A DNA stretch of 64,000 bases from Dactylonectria macrodidyma (lineage: Eukaryota; Ascomycota; Sordariomycetes; Hypocreales; Nectriaceae): the NCBI GenBank assembly GCA_020744425.1, contig JAGMUV010000016.1, positions 620,001 through 684,000 on the forward strand. Reading direction: 5' to 3'. The position numbers and the translations under genes were made by a program. Below, in pieces: positions 10,815-22,006 of the stretch. How positions within the stretch are numbered: the first letter of the stretch is position 1; each line of letters opens with the position of its first letter. The notes beneath the pieces were generated by a model. It had not been told where the DNA came from and made no database searches. It saw only the letters and a list, made by a program, of their open reading frames with translations.

Positions 10815-12077
10815 ATGGATTATCTCTTCGATTTGCCTGCATCGCCAGTCGCGTATTGTGGGTGTCAAATCAATTCGCCGTCTTCACCATCAGACGATGG
10901 CAACACATCGGGTGGCGTGTCCATATACACAGCTTTCTCCTCTTCAACGACTCTCCATGAACCTCCAGACGAATTCGGCTTTGATGAGGACTACAGTGAA
11001 TTCCAACCTGTCCCCGACAATTACTTCGAAACAGACAAATTGGATGACAGGGCGGTGAATTCATACTCAGTGCCGGGCACGCTACGGTCAGTTTTCTCGC
11101 CAAGATCCCAGACGGCTTTGCTCATATTACAACCAGCAAGCCTGTTGATTCTCAGTACAAAAAATCTCTTGATTACCTGTAAGTTTCTCCGCTCTGAACT
11201 AGGAATCAATGTCTTACATCCCAGCCATTACCTCGAGAAAAAGGTCAAAGGAAAAGCTCTTTACTTGGCCCCTGTCACAGCACCTCAAAATGTGCTTCAG
11301 TTAGGCGCGGAGACATGCAAATGGGCCATGTAGGTATCTTGAACCGCCATTGAAACAAAGAGCTAACGTGTTTGCAGAGATGTCGCCGATCAGTTCCCTA
11401 GTGCTTCTGTCCGAGCCATTGATCCAAATCCACTGCTACCACCTAGTCTTGTGCCAGTTAATCTCGAGACGGAGTTCGAATATGATGAGGGAAGCTGGGC
11501 GGAAGATGAAGTGGGCTACGATTTGATTTTCATCAAGGGCCTGCAGTGCTCGAAGGAAACCCCCCGACTTCTTGAGAATATTTCCAAACGACTCCATCCA
11601 GGCGCATTCGTGGAGCTGACATGGATAGTCCCACGGCCTACAGAATTGAACCCGCGATGGCTCCAATGGGAGCAACTCCGTGACCGAATCCGCATAAAAA
11701 CAGGTCGGCAAGTCAATCCCGCTGACGGGATATGCCGTCTGATTAAAGACGTTGGACTTGAACACGTCAAATCAGAGTCAATCCCCTTTCGGATGGAAGA
11801 TGTCGAAGGGGATCACTCGGAAGTTCTTGGTACGCAGCACTATGATATCTATGGAGAGATTCTTCTCCCCATTTTTGAGGTGCTGAATTGGGGAGTGAAG
11901 GACATCCGAGAATTAGCGGCTGGCATGCAGCTGGAACTGCCCAATATGCAGTTTGAGAGGTAATCCATCACCTACAAATCTATGACCATTGGCTCATACC
12001 TCAGCAGTGTAACTCTCTACGCTCAGAGGCAGCAGAGGGACTTGGCAGATACTCATCAGCCACTCATGCCTTATTAA
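10815..12077 (+). pseudogene. LaeA-like SAM methyltransferase gene with one frameshift and degenerate motif I
   Basis: Exons 10815-11178, 11225-11329, 11378-11959 and 12005-12077, with 46-, 48- and 45-bp introns, sum to 1124 nt. One extra base gives exactly 375 codons. The shift maps to the GGG at 11075-11077: upstream the frame reads DNYFETDKLDD...SVPG, downstream HATVSFLAKIPDGFAH. Later pieces match LaeA-type class I methyltransferases: LYLAPV, a motif I region, the VADQFPSA strand-helix, DLIFIKGL and LHPGAFVELTW. Motif I, normally VLD-x-GxGxG-x-W, is VLQLGAETCKW here, so the glycine loop and acidic residue that hold SAM are lost. The last acceptor is a CAGCAG tandem site. It is divergent from the neighbouring minus-strand gene. 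Either a decaying gene or a base missing from the assembly, and in both cases probably not an active SAM enzyme. Confidence 0.6.
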
Positions 12078-13386
12078 ATTCTCGCACATCAACATCCACC
12101 TCTCTCAAGCAGAGCACATCTTTCTGCGAGCCCTTTCCTAACACTTCCTCCCAGCTTAAGCCGACACTTCCGGCGGTCGCTCGTTCGCAAACATCTCTTC
12201 GAGATTGTATCACAACCTAACATTATATGCTCCCATGTCCTTCTCCTTCTCTCTTCTCGCCGTCATATTGTCGATGTATTGGATCGTATTGCCATTTTCT
12301 TCTCATCTTGAATACGCACACGGCGAGATCAAACTTGGCATTTGATCGTCAGTATGCAATTTTGTATGGAGTGCTAGTAGAATTGCGTTGATCTAGGCTG
12401 CATTCCTTACTTTGCAACTCGTGAAGTAGCTTTGCTAGGGCGCTGCACAGAGTATCGAGGATTCGTCGGTAGCACATCGCGCATAACCAGGTGGCCCCTT
12501 GAACCCGCAAACTACTCACCCAAGGAAGCAGGGGATACGGATATTGCCCTGGTGGAAGATGATCAAAGAATTATGGGACTACATTACACAATATTGTATG
12601 CCTTCGGCTGTGAGGTGCATATTCGATACGGGATCTGCTTCGTACGTCTCGTAGTAATGCAACTAGACCGACATTCATTATCCGACGCTTCTTAGTCTAC
12701 CAAGTATATTCCGCCCTTATGACGTTCGATTATTCACTTCTGAGCGGCCGGGTTGTCTTCCACTTGACTAAAGTCGCTACATTCCGATACATTCTTTTTA
12801 AATAGGCTTGTTAAATCTTTGAAAAGGCTCACTAGTTTCGGTGATTGAAACTCTCTGTCCTTTGTCAACCGGTCCGCCTCATCCCACTTCGCTTGGAAAT
12901 TTGTCTTAAAATCCATGCTTTGTTTTTGTTCATCCCCAGTTTTTATGGCTTGCTGACTCGATTACTAGACCATTCTTCAGAACTAGACTTTTACACTTAC
13001 GTTTGTAGTGGTCTGCATGGCAGACAGCTTGTTCATACGCGCTATGTAAAAGAACGAAGGCTCAGGCCCTGATGTTCTCCCAGCATGCCAAGTGTTACAT
13101 GGAAAGAGTAGCATCCTCATGTGCATAATTTCACTAGTAGCGCCACACGCTAGGAACTTCTTAGACCGTCACTAGACACTAAAACGACGCAGTAGCGCAT
13201 TGCCAAGAAACAGACCATCTCATGATTTACACCGTAGACTCCTCAGGGGTATGGCAAAATCACATTAACCTATTGATTCACCAGAAGAGTTCAGGCATCT
13301 CATCGAAGTCTTGTAACGCATCGAACAAATAGAGAAATCCCAACCCAAAGCTAGGCCAGAATGCCGGCCTTTCTGGTAGCTGCTAG
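12078..13386. other. intergenic region with possible coding scraps
   Basis: The minus-strand frame 12916-12734 (60 codons, ATG start, reading MDFKTNFQAKWDEADRLTK) and a plus-strand frame at about 12400-12695 have coding-like composition but no partner exons or recognisable domain. I regard them as possible gene scraps, not annotated genes. Confidence 0.35.
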
Positions 13387-13434
13387 ATTAACGCAATCAA
13401 AAGATACGGACTTCAGCAATATCTCACTGAGACG

Positions 13435-14130
13435 GTGTCATCACCAGATGCCATCTGGACTTTGGCTTCAATCGTGCTTCCTAGGACACCCAAGGCCGAC
13501 TTCAAGCGGGACGAACATAATCCTCTCGCTGAGGCCGCGCTAAACTACGAGCTCATCCATGTCGAAGCCTACATCGTCTACGTTGACATGGTTTACCGGA
13601 ATGAGGTCGCTTATAAGCTCACGGAGGACACCATCAAAATTCTGGTTAAATATCACGAGCGAATCCACTGCGTCGACGCTGAGGCAGGCACTGACGACTG
13701 GCCTAGTAAGAAGAGACAGTGCAAGAAGCTTCACGAAGATTTTGTTCACGACATTAACAATTTTGTCTTCCACACCCCTGTTGAAGAGCTTGAGGGCCTT
13801 GAGGAAGGAGGTGGTGGTGAACTTGTGGAGGGTAGGAGCGACGAAGTGAAGGAGCACAGAACTTCTCTCATGAAGCCTCTTATTCCACCACCACCTCCTC
13901 GCGCCGTTGGTATTGTCGAACAGACTGTGCTGCTGCCTAGCTGCCATGAAAACAACGTGTGGTGGCAACCTAGCATCCCGAATGCCCTGCATACTTTGTA
14001 TATATCGAACAATTGCCCCGGCCTCATCCCACCAGGTTACTCCAACCCCGATCCTGCTAGGGTGCCTATGTGTCAGATATGTCAGAGGCGAAAGTTGCCA
14101 CCTATTGCCACCTATTGCCACGAGGCTTAG
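13435..14130 (+). CDS. hypothetical protein exon, 5' end uncertain
   Basis: An open frame from 13387 (after a TAG that could be a splice acceptor) to a TAG at 14130; the given start is a GTG and the true start is not identified. Codons favour C or G at the third position on this strand, supporting coding over the long opposite-strand frame. Residues include LNYELIHVEAYIVYVDMVYR, KILVKYHERIHCVD, DINNFVFHTPVEELEGLEEG, a GGGG linker, a PPPPPR run and a C-terminal CQICQRRKLPP motif. An exact duplicated CCACCTATTG sits at the 3' end. No family is recognised. It may be the last exon of a larger or broken gene. Confidence 0.4.
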   Translation: MSSPDAIWTLASIVLPRTPKADFKRDEHNPLAEAALNYELIHVEAYIVYVDMVYRNEVAYKLTEDTIKILVKYHERIHCVDAEAGTDDWPSKKRQCKKLHEDFVHDINNFVFHTPVEELEGLEEGGGGELVEGRSDEVKEHRTSLMKPLIPPPPPRAVGIVEQTVLLPSCHENNVWWQPSIPNALHTLYISNNCPGLIPPGYSNPDPARVPMCQICQRRKLPPIATYCHEA

Positions 14131-14169
14131 CAATCAGCTTCTAGCTGATTCTATACAGAAGAGAAAGAG

Positions 14170-14178
14170 TATATAAAG
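14170..14178 (+). promoter_or_regulatory. TATA-like element
   Basis: TATATAAAG lies 73 bp upstream of the ATG of the 65-codon frame at 14251, a suitable spacing for a core promoter. Confidence 0.35.
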
Positions 14179-14250
14179 CTTGCCCTGAAACCTCAAGGCA
14201 TAGGCGGCAAGCACAGAATACACAATTTTTACACCCTGATATTTGACACT

Positions 14251-14448
14251 ATGGCTACCACGGCCATCAGCGGCGTGCTGCCTAACCCTCATTTCGCCTT
14301 CTTACACTCAGCAGTCAGCTCCTCTTATGGCTGGCATCAGGTGGCAGCATTCACTCCTGCACTGCCTTTCCAAAGCATGGTCCTTTATACAGAATACGGT
14401 GCCGGGGTAGAAATGATGGGAGATTGCTATCTGGGTGGCATCGGCTAG
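14251..14448 (+). CDS. possible small protein, 65 aa
   Basis: A short frame with a good start context (ACT ATG GCT) just downstream of a TATATAAAG element and an A/T-rich leader. The peptide begins MATTAISGVLPNPHFAFLHS and contains FTPALPFQSMVLYTEY. It has no clear signal peptide, zinc site or membrane helix, and I recognise no family. It could be a true small gene, the first exon of a longer one, or chance; promoter-like spacing is the main support. Confidence 0.3.
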   Translation: MATTAISGVLPNPHFAFLHSAVSSSYGWHQVAAFTPALPFQSMVLYTEYGAGVEMMGDCYLGGIG

Positions 14449-17400
14449 TCTCGATAGTGGATGTACGCGACCATCATGTGGCGACCATGAAGTAGATCAA
14501 TATATGTTTAGTGGTGGCAGTCTCGAGTCAGTGCACCGTTTCTCTTCAAAGACTTGAAGACCTTAACGGGCAGCGGCAAAGAAGTGTTGTGGAATGCGAA
14601 CGAGTATACACAGATGCATTTTGCCATCTGCTAAGAGCTGATCCGGCAGTTGAGAACAGGAATCGTGATGGTGGGGCTTTCATGACTAGCGATTGGGTCA
14701 TCAGGTCCGCGCAGGTAAATGACCGCGCGCGAAAGTGGTTACTCTACTGTGTGGTCACGGAAAGAAGCATGCGTAAAGATGGTCAGATGGAAACCGGGTG
14801 CAATGCTACGCATAGGGTGAATCATCGAAAAAGAAACAGCAGGGCGTCTCTTGCATAAAACCGCACCCAGAAGGGACCGTACTCAGAAGGGAGTGGTGGC
14901 TATCTCACGGTGCTGCGCGCTCTGAATACCAGACTAAGGCGAGCTCAGAATCGTCTCCACACTCTATGGATATCTCACCTCGGATCTTGGTCTCGGACCT
15001 TAGCTGTCATGTGTGTTTTGCATTAAGATTGGGAGGACGGATCGCCGAGAAACGCCATTCAATAACCTGATCTACATGGAGTTTAGTTTTGGTGGTACGT
15101 ATTGCCACCAGAAACATCTAGGCTTGAGGACTGACTAGGTACGCGAACACACGGGTGCGGCGTTCCCGGTCCAGTAGCCTGAATTCCTCCTTTCACAACA
15201 AATGCCTTCACAACAAGCTCACTCGGTTGCGTCCCGCTGTTCCTCGTGCTGCTGGCGTCGATATTTCTCTGCTTCGCGTTGTTCCCTTTCTTCTGGTGTT
15301 TGCCGCTTCGCTCAGTTTTCACAGCGATGTAGTGGTGGGCGGGAGATACCTGACAGATCCCACAATTCTCAACACAGTTTCGTGAAATTCGCTTTGCGAT
15401 TCCTTCGCCAATGCATCCAAGGCCGTATCCTTGCGGATCTTCACCAAAGAAGCGGGGCACTTACGAATCATTCATTGCATGAAAACTACCCTTGCTCATC
15501 TTGCGATAACGCGAGCTGGGGGGTTGTTGTATCGCACAATAGCACGCGAGCCTTCTCAACGTGGAAGGCTTGCGGGGGGCATCAAAACCCAATCAACTTG
15601 TCCATATGGCCTCTCGGTCTGTCCACCTAAGACCTTAAGAACTGCATGCAACTAGCACGTAGATGACGCGTGGGTACCCGTGGCAAGGACGCATCACTCG
15701 TATTAGGTCAGTTGTGTAATTATCATGCCACCTCTGGACTTCATCGGCGCTTGGCGAACGTGTAGGAAAATGCGAAAGATTTCCTTTGGCAACCATGCTC
15801 CACACATGGTCGACACCCGAGATACAGCACCAGCCGAGTGATGTTCTTAGGGCGACGCCTAACACCTGGCAGAGACTTCCAGCTTGAGAGCCTGTTCTGG
15901 TAGTTCTGGGGAGGATCACTTCCGATTCGCTAGAGGGATCAAGATTGGTGGAACAAACAAATCAAAGCCCCGCCAAGTTTGGGTCCCCATTTGGTTCGCC
16001 TCAGCCTGGACGCATCCCTCGTTGGGAGTGCCTGATGGCTTGACTAACCAGACTTCGCTAGCAAGATTGCCTCTCTCTGGGGGGTGGCCGGGGCGTTTGA
16101 TTCAACCTGCCGGGTAGCTTAGGTGACAAGTCTGCGCCCCGTTCGATAACCCTTGTTGGTGCCCCGCGGCGCTACTTGGATCACGCCTTTCGGACAGCAC
16201 CGACAGAGAGCCCTTGCCATTGACGCCGACTCTAAGCACTGTGCGTCTGTGCGGCCCATGTATCAATGCATTGTCAGAAGACTGCAGGAACCCCCTGCAC
16301 TTACGTCGAACACCAGGGTCCTCATCCCTGACCCTAGCTCCAGCTAAATTAGCCTCACCCACCCATCTCGATGCGTCCAGATTAGACCGCTTGTCATTCC
16401 CACATGCTTTTCCCCGAATGGTCCAATACAGGCTCAACAGTCTTGCAGGACGGTTTGCCCCAGTTCGTGCAGTACCTGGGATCATGGACGGCCCCATGCG
16501 GCCCAAACAGGACGTCCAGATTTTGAAGATGACTCGTAGACCCAGTCGGCTGCTCAGACGGCCGCATCAATAGTGTGGCCGCTTCATGAGCCTGCCTAAG
16601 GCACAGACGTTCAAATGCGGCCGGTTAGGTGACCGCCCTCGCTTCCAAAAGCCTCCATATGATGCTTCCTACGGCAAGCCCTGACGCCTGTTTCCTCTAC
16701 GCTCGTTGGCGCGCGGCGCACCTCCAGCCACTGAATCATACAAGGAGAGCTAAAGGAAGGTACATGGGGTAAAAAAACAGGGATGCAGCTTGACGCTCGT
16801 CACGCTGGTACATTCTCAAGTGGGGTGCATGACATTCTGGCGATGGGCAAGAGTCAACTGTGTTGTCAGCCTAGGTAGCTCCGCGTTCGACATGTCCATG
16901 TTGCTCTCTGTGCACTAGGTTTTTTAGGGATTAATTTCTGCCTTATCAGAACAAAGCCTACTCCAGTGCTTGAATTTTCAATTGCTGTGGGTGGGCTGTT
17001 GGCGAGAAGTTTTCGGCTGGATGCTCATTATGAGATGGGCATTCGGGAACCTATCGGGCGGCAAGATTAGTGTATGAATCCTTGCTATCAGATCCTGATA
17101 GCTGTACTGTTTTTCTGATGAGGCTGGGCAATGATAGACTCATGGCGGCCAGTGGTGTGAACTGGAGGAACGTATAAATGGCCAATTAGACAACCCACCA
17201 TGCGAAAAGTATGTAGCTTGCCACGTGCAAGTTGCTGACTATTTACGTAATCCAACTTCCCACCAGCAGGAGTTCTTCAAGCTGATCATCGCATCCCGAG
17301 CCCTCTCACCCAACAGGCGCCTCTACTGCCTACCTACCCACCTATCCTCTTCTACCCGACCTCTACTACTACTACCCGACCTCACATACCTACGGCACCC

Positions 17401-17708
17401 GACGTTACCTCAACTCGCCTCATCGAACTATTTCTCCCATCGATTTTACCTTGAACTGGACGAGTCTCATCCGCAATTTGCTTGTTCGGACACTGAGCCG
17501 CTCACCCACACAGTCTCCTAAGGTCGCCTGATCTTTGCCTTCGTCCCAACTTGACCCGTTCTCAAGCAAACATTCGCCCAGCTTGAAGCAAGCCCCCCGA
17601 TATCAGGTCCGACCCTCCAGGCTGGCGTCCCGCACTTTTTGCCTCCCTGGTCTCGCTGTTGGTCTTGGGTTGAGCGCCTTGACGGCCTACCAGCGGACGC
17701 AGGCCCAG
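14449..17708. other. long intergenic region
   Basis: No supported gene. It contains repeat R1 copy B (16158-16380). The 3' end is the probable promoter and leader of the RING gene, with a pyrimidine-rich tract at about 17330-17400 (repeated CTACC and CTACTA) that is typical of fungal leaders. Open frames at 15083-15630 and 16102-16573 overlap on both strands and look random. Confidence 0.45.
16158..16380 (+). repeat. dispersed repeat family R1, copy B
   Basis: Starts GGTGCCCCGCGGCGCTAC, continues through GGACAGCACCGACAGAGAGC, CCCTTGCCATTGACGCC and ATTGTCAGAAGACTGCAGGA, and ends in CCTCACCCACCCATCTCGAT. The middle blocks are shared with copy C and the end with copy D. Confidence 0.6.
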
Positions 17709-19530
17709 ATGGCTTCCCAAAACCCTACTGGCGATGTCCGCCACCTCGATGCGACCGCTGGCCGCGATGTTGTCTTCTGCCATGCATGCGAATACGAATG
17801 GTATAGAGATCAACAAGGATTAACATGCCCTAGATGTCTGGGTGACATCACTGAAATCGTCCGTCGTCACTTCCACCTAAATATACGCCTGTTCGTTCAT
17901 GTTCTTCGTCCACCATGGCTAACTTGACTTGTGCTACCAGATTGAGCCAGCCAACGGTCCCCGCAATCTTGGCCATCGGTCTTCGGCATCCACGTCCCCC
18001 GAGATCGCTCCCCTCCGTTTTGGTGGTGGGGATGATTCGGATCCGGACGAAGCTGATATCAATGGCCTTACTCCTGGTCTCGCCTTCAGCCGCAATACGA
18101 GAACTGGCCCAGATCATCCGCATCATCACAGCCCCGCCGTCGGCCCTGTTCTCGAGCGCTTTCTAACCATGGTCTCAGGGTTCGGCCCCCCGCGTTGGAC
18201 TCCCAGTGGCCCTCATGGCCTTCATCAAGCCGCAGCTGGCCATACACACGTCCACACCCACGCCAATAATCAGCCAGCGCAGGAAACTTTCATGCAGCCT
18301 CGCATTCAACGAACAGCCTTCACCTCGGGATCGTTTAGCGGAGGCACAACTTCCGTCACATTTGTTTCCGGACCACTCCATGGAGGTCCCGCAGGAGCCG
18401 TGCTTGGCGGTCCTGGGTCAGATCCCTTCCAAACGTACGCACCACCCTCTCCAAGTCGACCTCGGCGAAGAGGCGGCTTACGAGTCACGAACGTTACTGT
18501 GGCATTAGGAGCTAACCAACCTCCCAGAATATTTTTGAACATCGTCCAAGATCTTAGTCCCCCTGACGAAGGAAACCGAGCACCGTCCGAAAATTTCCCA
18601 GGAGGGCACACGCACGGCTTTGCCAGAAGTCTGCACGACATCCTCAACCTTCTAAATCCTCCCAACGCCATGGCCGGCAATGCAGTTTATTCCCAGGAGG
18701 CCCTGGATCGAATCATCACCGGTCTGATGGAAGCAAACCCCCAATCCAATGCGGCCCCTCCAGCGTCAGAGGCGGCTCTTCAAAACCTCACTCGCAAACC
18801 AGTGGACAAGGAGATGTTGGGCGGTGACGATAAGGTAGAGTGCACCATTTGTATCGATGAGATGAAAGAGGGCGAGACTGTTGTATATCTACCATGCAAT
18901 CACTGGTTTCACGAGGCGTGTGTTGTGCAGTGGCTCCAGGAGCACAATACATGCCCCATTTGTCGAACGCCGATTGAGAAGAATGAGCGCAATAGGAACA
19001 ACGGGGACAACGGCAATGGTGGTGGTAACACCAATGCCAGCCAAGACTCGCCGAGACCGACCCTTTTCCCCAACAACTCCGGATCGTTCATGGGCGGCCC
19101 CGGATGGATGCCGTGTCCTCCGTCTCCCCCTGAAAGCTCTTCTGGAGACCATGACGCCGGGCAAACTCGCCCAGCTCTACCTTCCCGACCACCAAGCCAA
19201 AGCCAGAGTCGCTTAACTGAGGCTTTACGCAACATGACTTCATCACAACGTGAGCGAGAGCGCGATCGGGACCGAGGGGCGTTGTCGTCTGTCTTCTACG
19301 ACACTTCGAGGTTGCAGCGACGCAACTCTAACTCTCCGACGAGCCCTCGGTCGGCAGGCCCAGAGGAGCACAGAGCACGGATGAGACAGAGAAGCCCTTC
19401 GGAAAGCAGCCGACGCTCGTCGGATCGAGACCAAAGACTAGGAAGTGGACCCATTGGGTGGCTCCGTGACCGGTTCAGTAGGGGGGGAGGATCTGGTAAC
19501 GGATCATCTCGCGAAGCAAGGCGACAGTAG
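17709..19530 (+). CDS. RING-H2 E3 ubiquitin ligase, RNF115/126-like
   Basis: Exons 17709-17858 and 17941-19530 (82-bp intron, GTCCGT donor, GCTAAC branch, ACCAG acceptor) encode about 579 residues. Residues about 20-45 hold a zinc ribbon with C-x2-C pairs (FCHACEYEW, CPRCLGD), as at the N terminus of RNF115/126 proteins. A disordered Pro/Gly/His-rich middle follows. A C3H2C3 RING at about residues 351-391 reads CTICIDEMKEGE, PCNHWFHEACV, CPICRTPIE. The tail is Ser/Arg-rich with Asn/Gly repeats. The role is to pass ubiquitin from an E2 to substrates, in this class often misfolded proteins, in cytosol or nucleus. Start chosen at MASQNP because the ribbon follows directly; an upstream in-frame ATG at 17535 would add 58 residues. 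A decayed copy of its 5' end lies at 23221. Confidence 0.9.
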
Positions 19531-20195
19531 GTTGGCGTCTTACTGGGCGATCGATGTGACTAGATCGACTGGGTTTTGTCAAGCTACAACTGCCAAAGGG
19601 ACCATATCATGACTCTATAGCAAACTTTGGGTTATGGCTTGATTAGCCGTGGGACACGATGATATTCAACTGTTTCACACATATTCCCTACTTATCCCAA
19701 ACCCTTCCAAAGCGTCCGATATGTAGCCACACATGGCTGCATGTGTATTAGATATATCGCATAGATGAAGTTAGATGGGATCAGGCCCCGGGATTCATTG
19801 GGGCAAGGATTCAGACAACAACGCGGATTGCGAGCGGGCATTGACTGGAAGTTACGAATACCCCCATATTGAAATGAGGATTGACAGTTGCCTCAGTGAG
19901 AGGCTTTTTTAACTCGGCGATATGAAGACGTGCTTGATTCCAGGCACGCATCACGAAGCAGATGGCGCGTAGCTGGTGAGCTTACTCGACCAAGTCCACC
20001 AAAGGGGCCAAGGACTCGGGGGCTGTGCATATTATACAGAGGACTTGCATTTACTCGATTCAGCAGAGAATGCAGTAGAACTTTTTCCAGAACGGCCAAT
20101 TCAGATTCTCCACTCGCTCCTGCTCGGTTGAAATGTGGACTCGAGAGTATCGGCGACCCGTCACAATATCCATTTCGTTCGCCCGGATAACCCTT

Positions 20196-20292
20196 GCAAG
20201 CTATTTTACAATTCATGATAAAAAGATCACAAAAGTGTCCCCAGTATAGTCCGCAGCACAAAAATGACGGAAAGCAGACGAATGACGATGCT
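20196..20292 (+). repeat. dispersed repeat R3, copy A (97 bp)
   Basis: Aligns without gaps to 23952-24048: both start GCAAG and end AATGACGATGCT, with 8 differences in 97 bases, mostly transitions. Copies lie in the same orientation 3.76 kb apart and bracket the vWA gene, the following orphan and the RING relic. Confidence 0.85.
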
Positions 20293-20766
20293 AGTTTCTG
20301 AGAGATTGCCAAGATTTCATGGCAAGCGGGAAGTAGCAGCGATGCTACCGTTATTAACGCCAACTCCCTCCGGGTTTGGCACTGCTTGCAAGGTATGCCC
20401 AGGCGGTTGGTCACTGCGCCACGGGGATAGCGCCGGGGCTCAAGAGGCAGACCGCCAGGCACTTTGCCGTCATGGGGCGTTTTCAGCTTTGGTCGATGAC
20501 TTAGATTAATGAGGAACACGCAATCGATAATTCTCGGTTCTCGCAATGGTGCAATGTTGCGATGATCACATGTCGCGCTTCGTCGGCACATTTAGATCAT
20601 TTGTGGCGACGTGATGCATGACAATTTCAGCAAACTGTATGAGGCGGTTCTGGAAAATTCAGCAAATCCGCCTCGCGAAGCTGCAAGGCGGATTACGAAC
20701 TAGGTATGTCAGGGATGATCTCACCCCAGCCGGATTCCTAAGGTCAAACAGCTACTTAAGAAGCAA

Positions 20767-20787
20767 CCCCCCCCCCCCCCCCCCCCC
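20767..20787. repeat. poly-C tract (21 C)
   Basis: An uninterrupted run of 21 cytosines between A and T, in the upstream region of the vWA gene. Its length is likely unstable and may be misassembled. Confidence 0.9.
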
Positions 20788-20958
20788 TCCACACACACTC
20801 TTCTACAAAAAACAGAAAAATACCCCTTTTGCATTTATACCTAGGTCATTCACCTAGCTATTTACAAGTGTGAAATAACGTTGCGACGACCTTATTACGA
20901 TTCTACAACTCTTCACAGCCACGACTCAACAACCTCATCAGTACACTCGCCCACGACC

Positions 20959-21969
20959 ATGTCAATGTTCCGAAAGTTCGGGAAATGGCTCAGTCACGAA
21001 AACTCGCACTCCTCCGAAGCAAAAGAGAGGTTCCCCCAGATCAATGGGTCAGGGGCGGCTTGTGATGCTAAGGACTCGCGCCTAGGCCTATCTGCTACAC
21101 AGCTCAGCAATGATACTCGTGAGTCTGACCTCAAAGCTCTTCGTCAGCTTCTTGACTTACTAACAATCAATCTGCCAGCCCAAGATGCCCCTCCTGCATA
21201 CACTGCCACTGCTGGCATCCCGCCCACGCCCAGTCTTGCCAGCATCACGTCTGCCGAAGACAAGTATGCCTTCCTGTCCACCTTTGACACCGTTTTCGTT
21301 ATCGACGACTCCGGGTCTATGGCGGGCCGGTCCTGGCGCGAGGTTCGCGATGCCCTCCTCGCCATCACTCCCATCTGCACGTCGCATGACCCCGATGGCA
21401 TTGATGTCTACTTTCTTAACCACAAGTCTGGCGCTCGTGGCTCCGCTACTCGAGCTCCCAATGGTTACAATAATATTCGCGACCCAGATGAGGTCAAGCG
21501 CATCTTCGAGTCTGTCCGGCCCAGCGGTGCTACTCCTACGGGCATCCGTCTACATTCCATCCTGAACCCCTACATCACCAACATAATGCGTCACCCAGAT
21601 AGCATTGACTCAATCAAGCCAGTCAACATCATCGTCATCACTGACGGCGTCCCTACTGACGACCCAGAGAGCATCATCATCTCCCATGCTCACACGCTAG
21701 ACCTGCTCAATGCGCCCCCTCACCAGGTCGGCATCCAATTCTTCCAGGTTGGCACCGAGCAAGGGGCGAGCGCCGCTCTAAAGGAACTTGACGATGACCT
21801 TGCCGACAAAGGCATTCGCGACATGGTCGACACCGTTACCTGGAACACCACGACTTCTCACAGAAGCAAGTCGCTGTCTGCCGACGACATTCTCAAGGTT
21901 GTCCTCGGCGCCGTGGTTCGCCGAATTGACCGCAAAAGTTTGGGGAAGAAACAGGCACACAAAATCTAG
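20959..21969 (+). CDS. von Willebrand factor A domain protein, 336 aa
   Basis: A single exon. After a Ser-rich, basic N terminus (MSMFRKFGKWL...) and a linker, residues about 105-300 form a vWA domain. The metal-binding MIDAS residues are complete: DDSGSMAG (about residue 114), a Thr in SGATPTG and the Asp in VITDGVPTDD (about residue 227). It should bind a divalent metal ion and a protein ligand. There is no signal peptide or membrane helix, so it is probably intracellular, as most fungal single-vWA proteins are. Start chosen at 20959 because 26 in-frame codons upstream are low in coding character and run through leader-like sequence. The next gene starts 37 bp after this stop on the same strand. 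Confidence 0.85.
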   Translation: MSMFRKFGKWLSHENSHSSEAKERFPQINGSGAACDAKDSRLGLSATQLSNDTRESDLKALRQLLDLLTINLPAQDAPPAYTATAGIPPTPSLASITSAEDKYAFLSTFDTVFVIDDSGSMAGRSWREVRDALLAITPICTSHDPDGIDVYFLNHKSGARGSATRAPNGYNNIRDPDEVKRIFESVRPSGATPTGIRLHSILNPYITNIMRHPDSIDSIKPVNIIVITDGVPTDDPESIIISHAHTLDLLNAPPHQVGIQFFQVGTEQGASAALKELDDDLADKGIRDMVDTVTWNTTTSHRSKSLSADDILKVVLGAVVRRIDRKSLGKKQAHKI

Positions 21970-22006
21970 TATATCTTTTTATTATTTCGTTTGTTCTTTT
22001 TCGTCG

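Larger units (their letters stand above)
19531..20958. other. intergenic region between the RING and vWA genes
   Basis: Contains R3 repeat copy A (20196-20292) and a pure C tract (20767-20787) about 170 bp before the vWA start codon. No gene seen; long minus-strand frames near 19893-20591 show no domain. Confidence 0.5.

Noticed and set aside
13540..14133. 197-codon minus-strand frame
   Set aside because: Mirror of the plus-strand coding frame, whose third-position bias is on the plus strand.
19893..20591. 232-codon minus-strand frame
   Set aside because: Runs through repeat R3 and shows no motif; probably chance.
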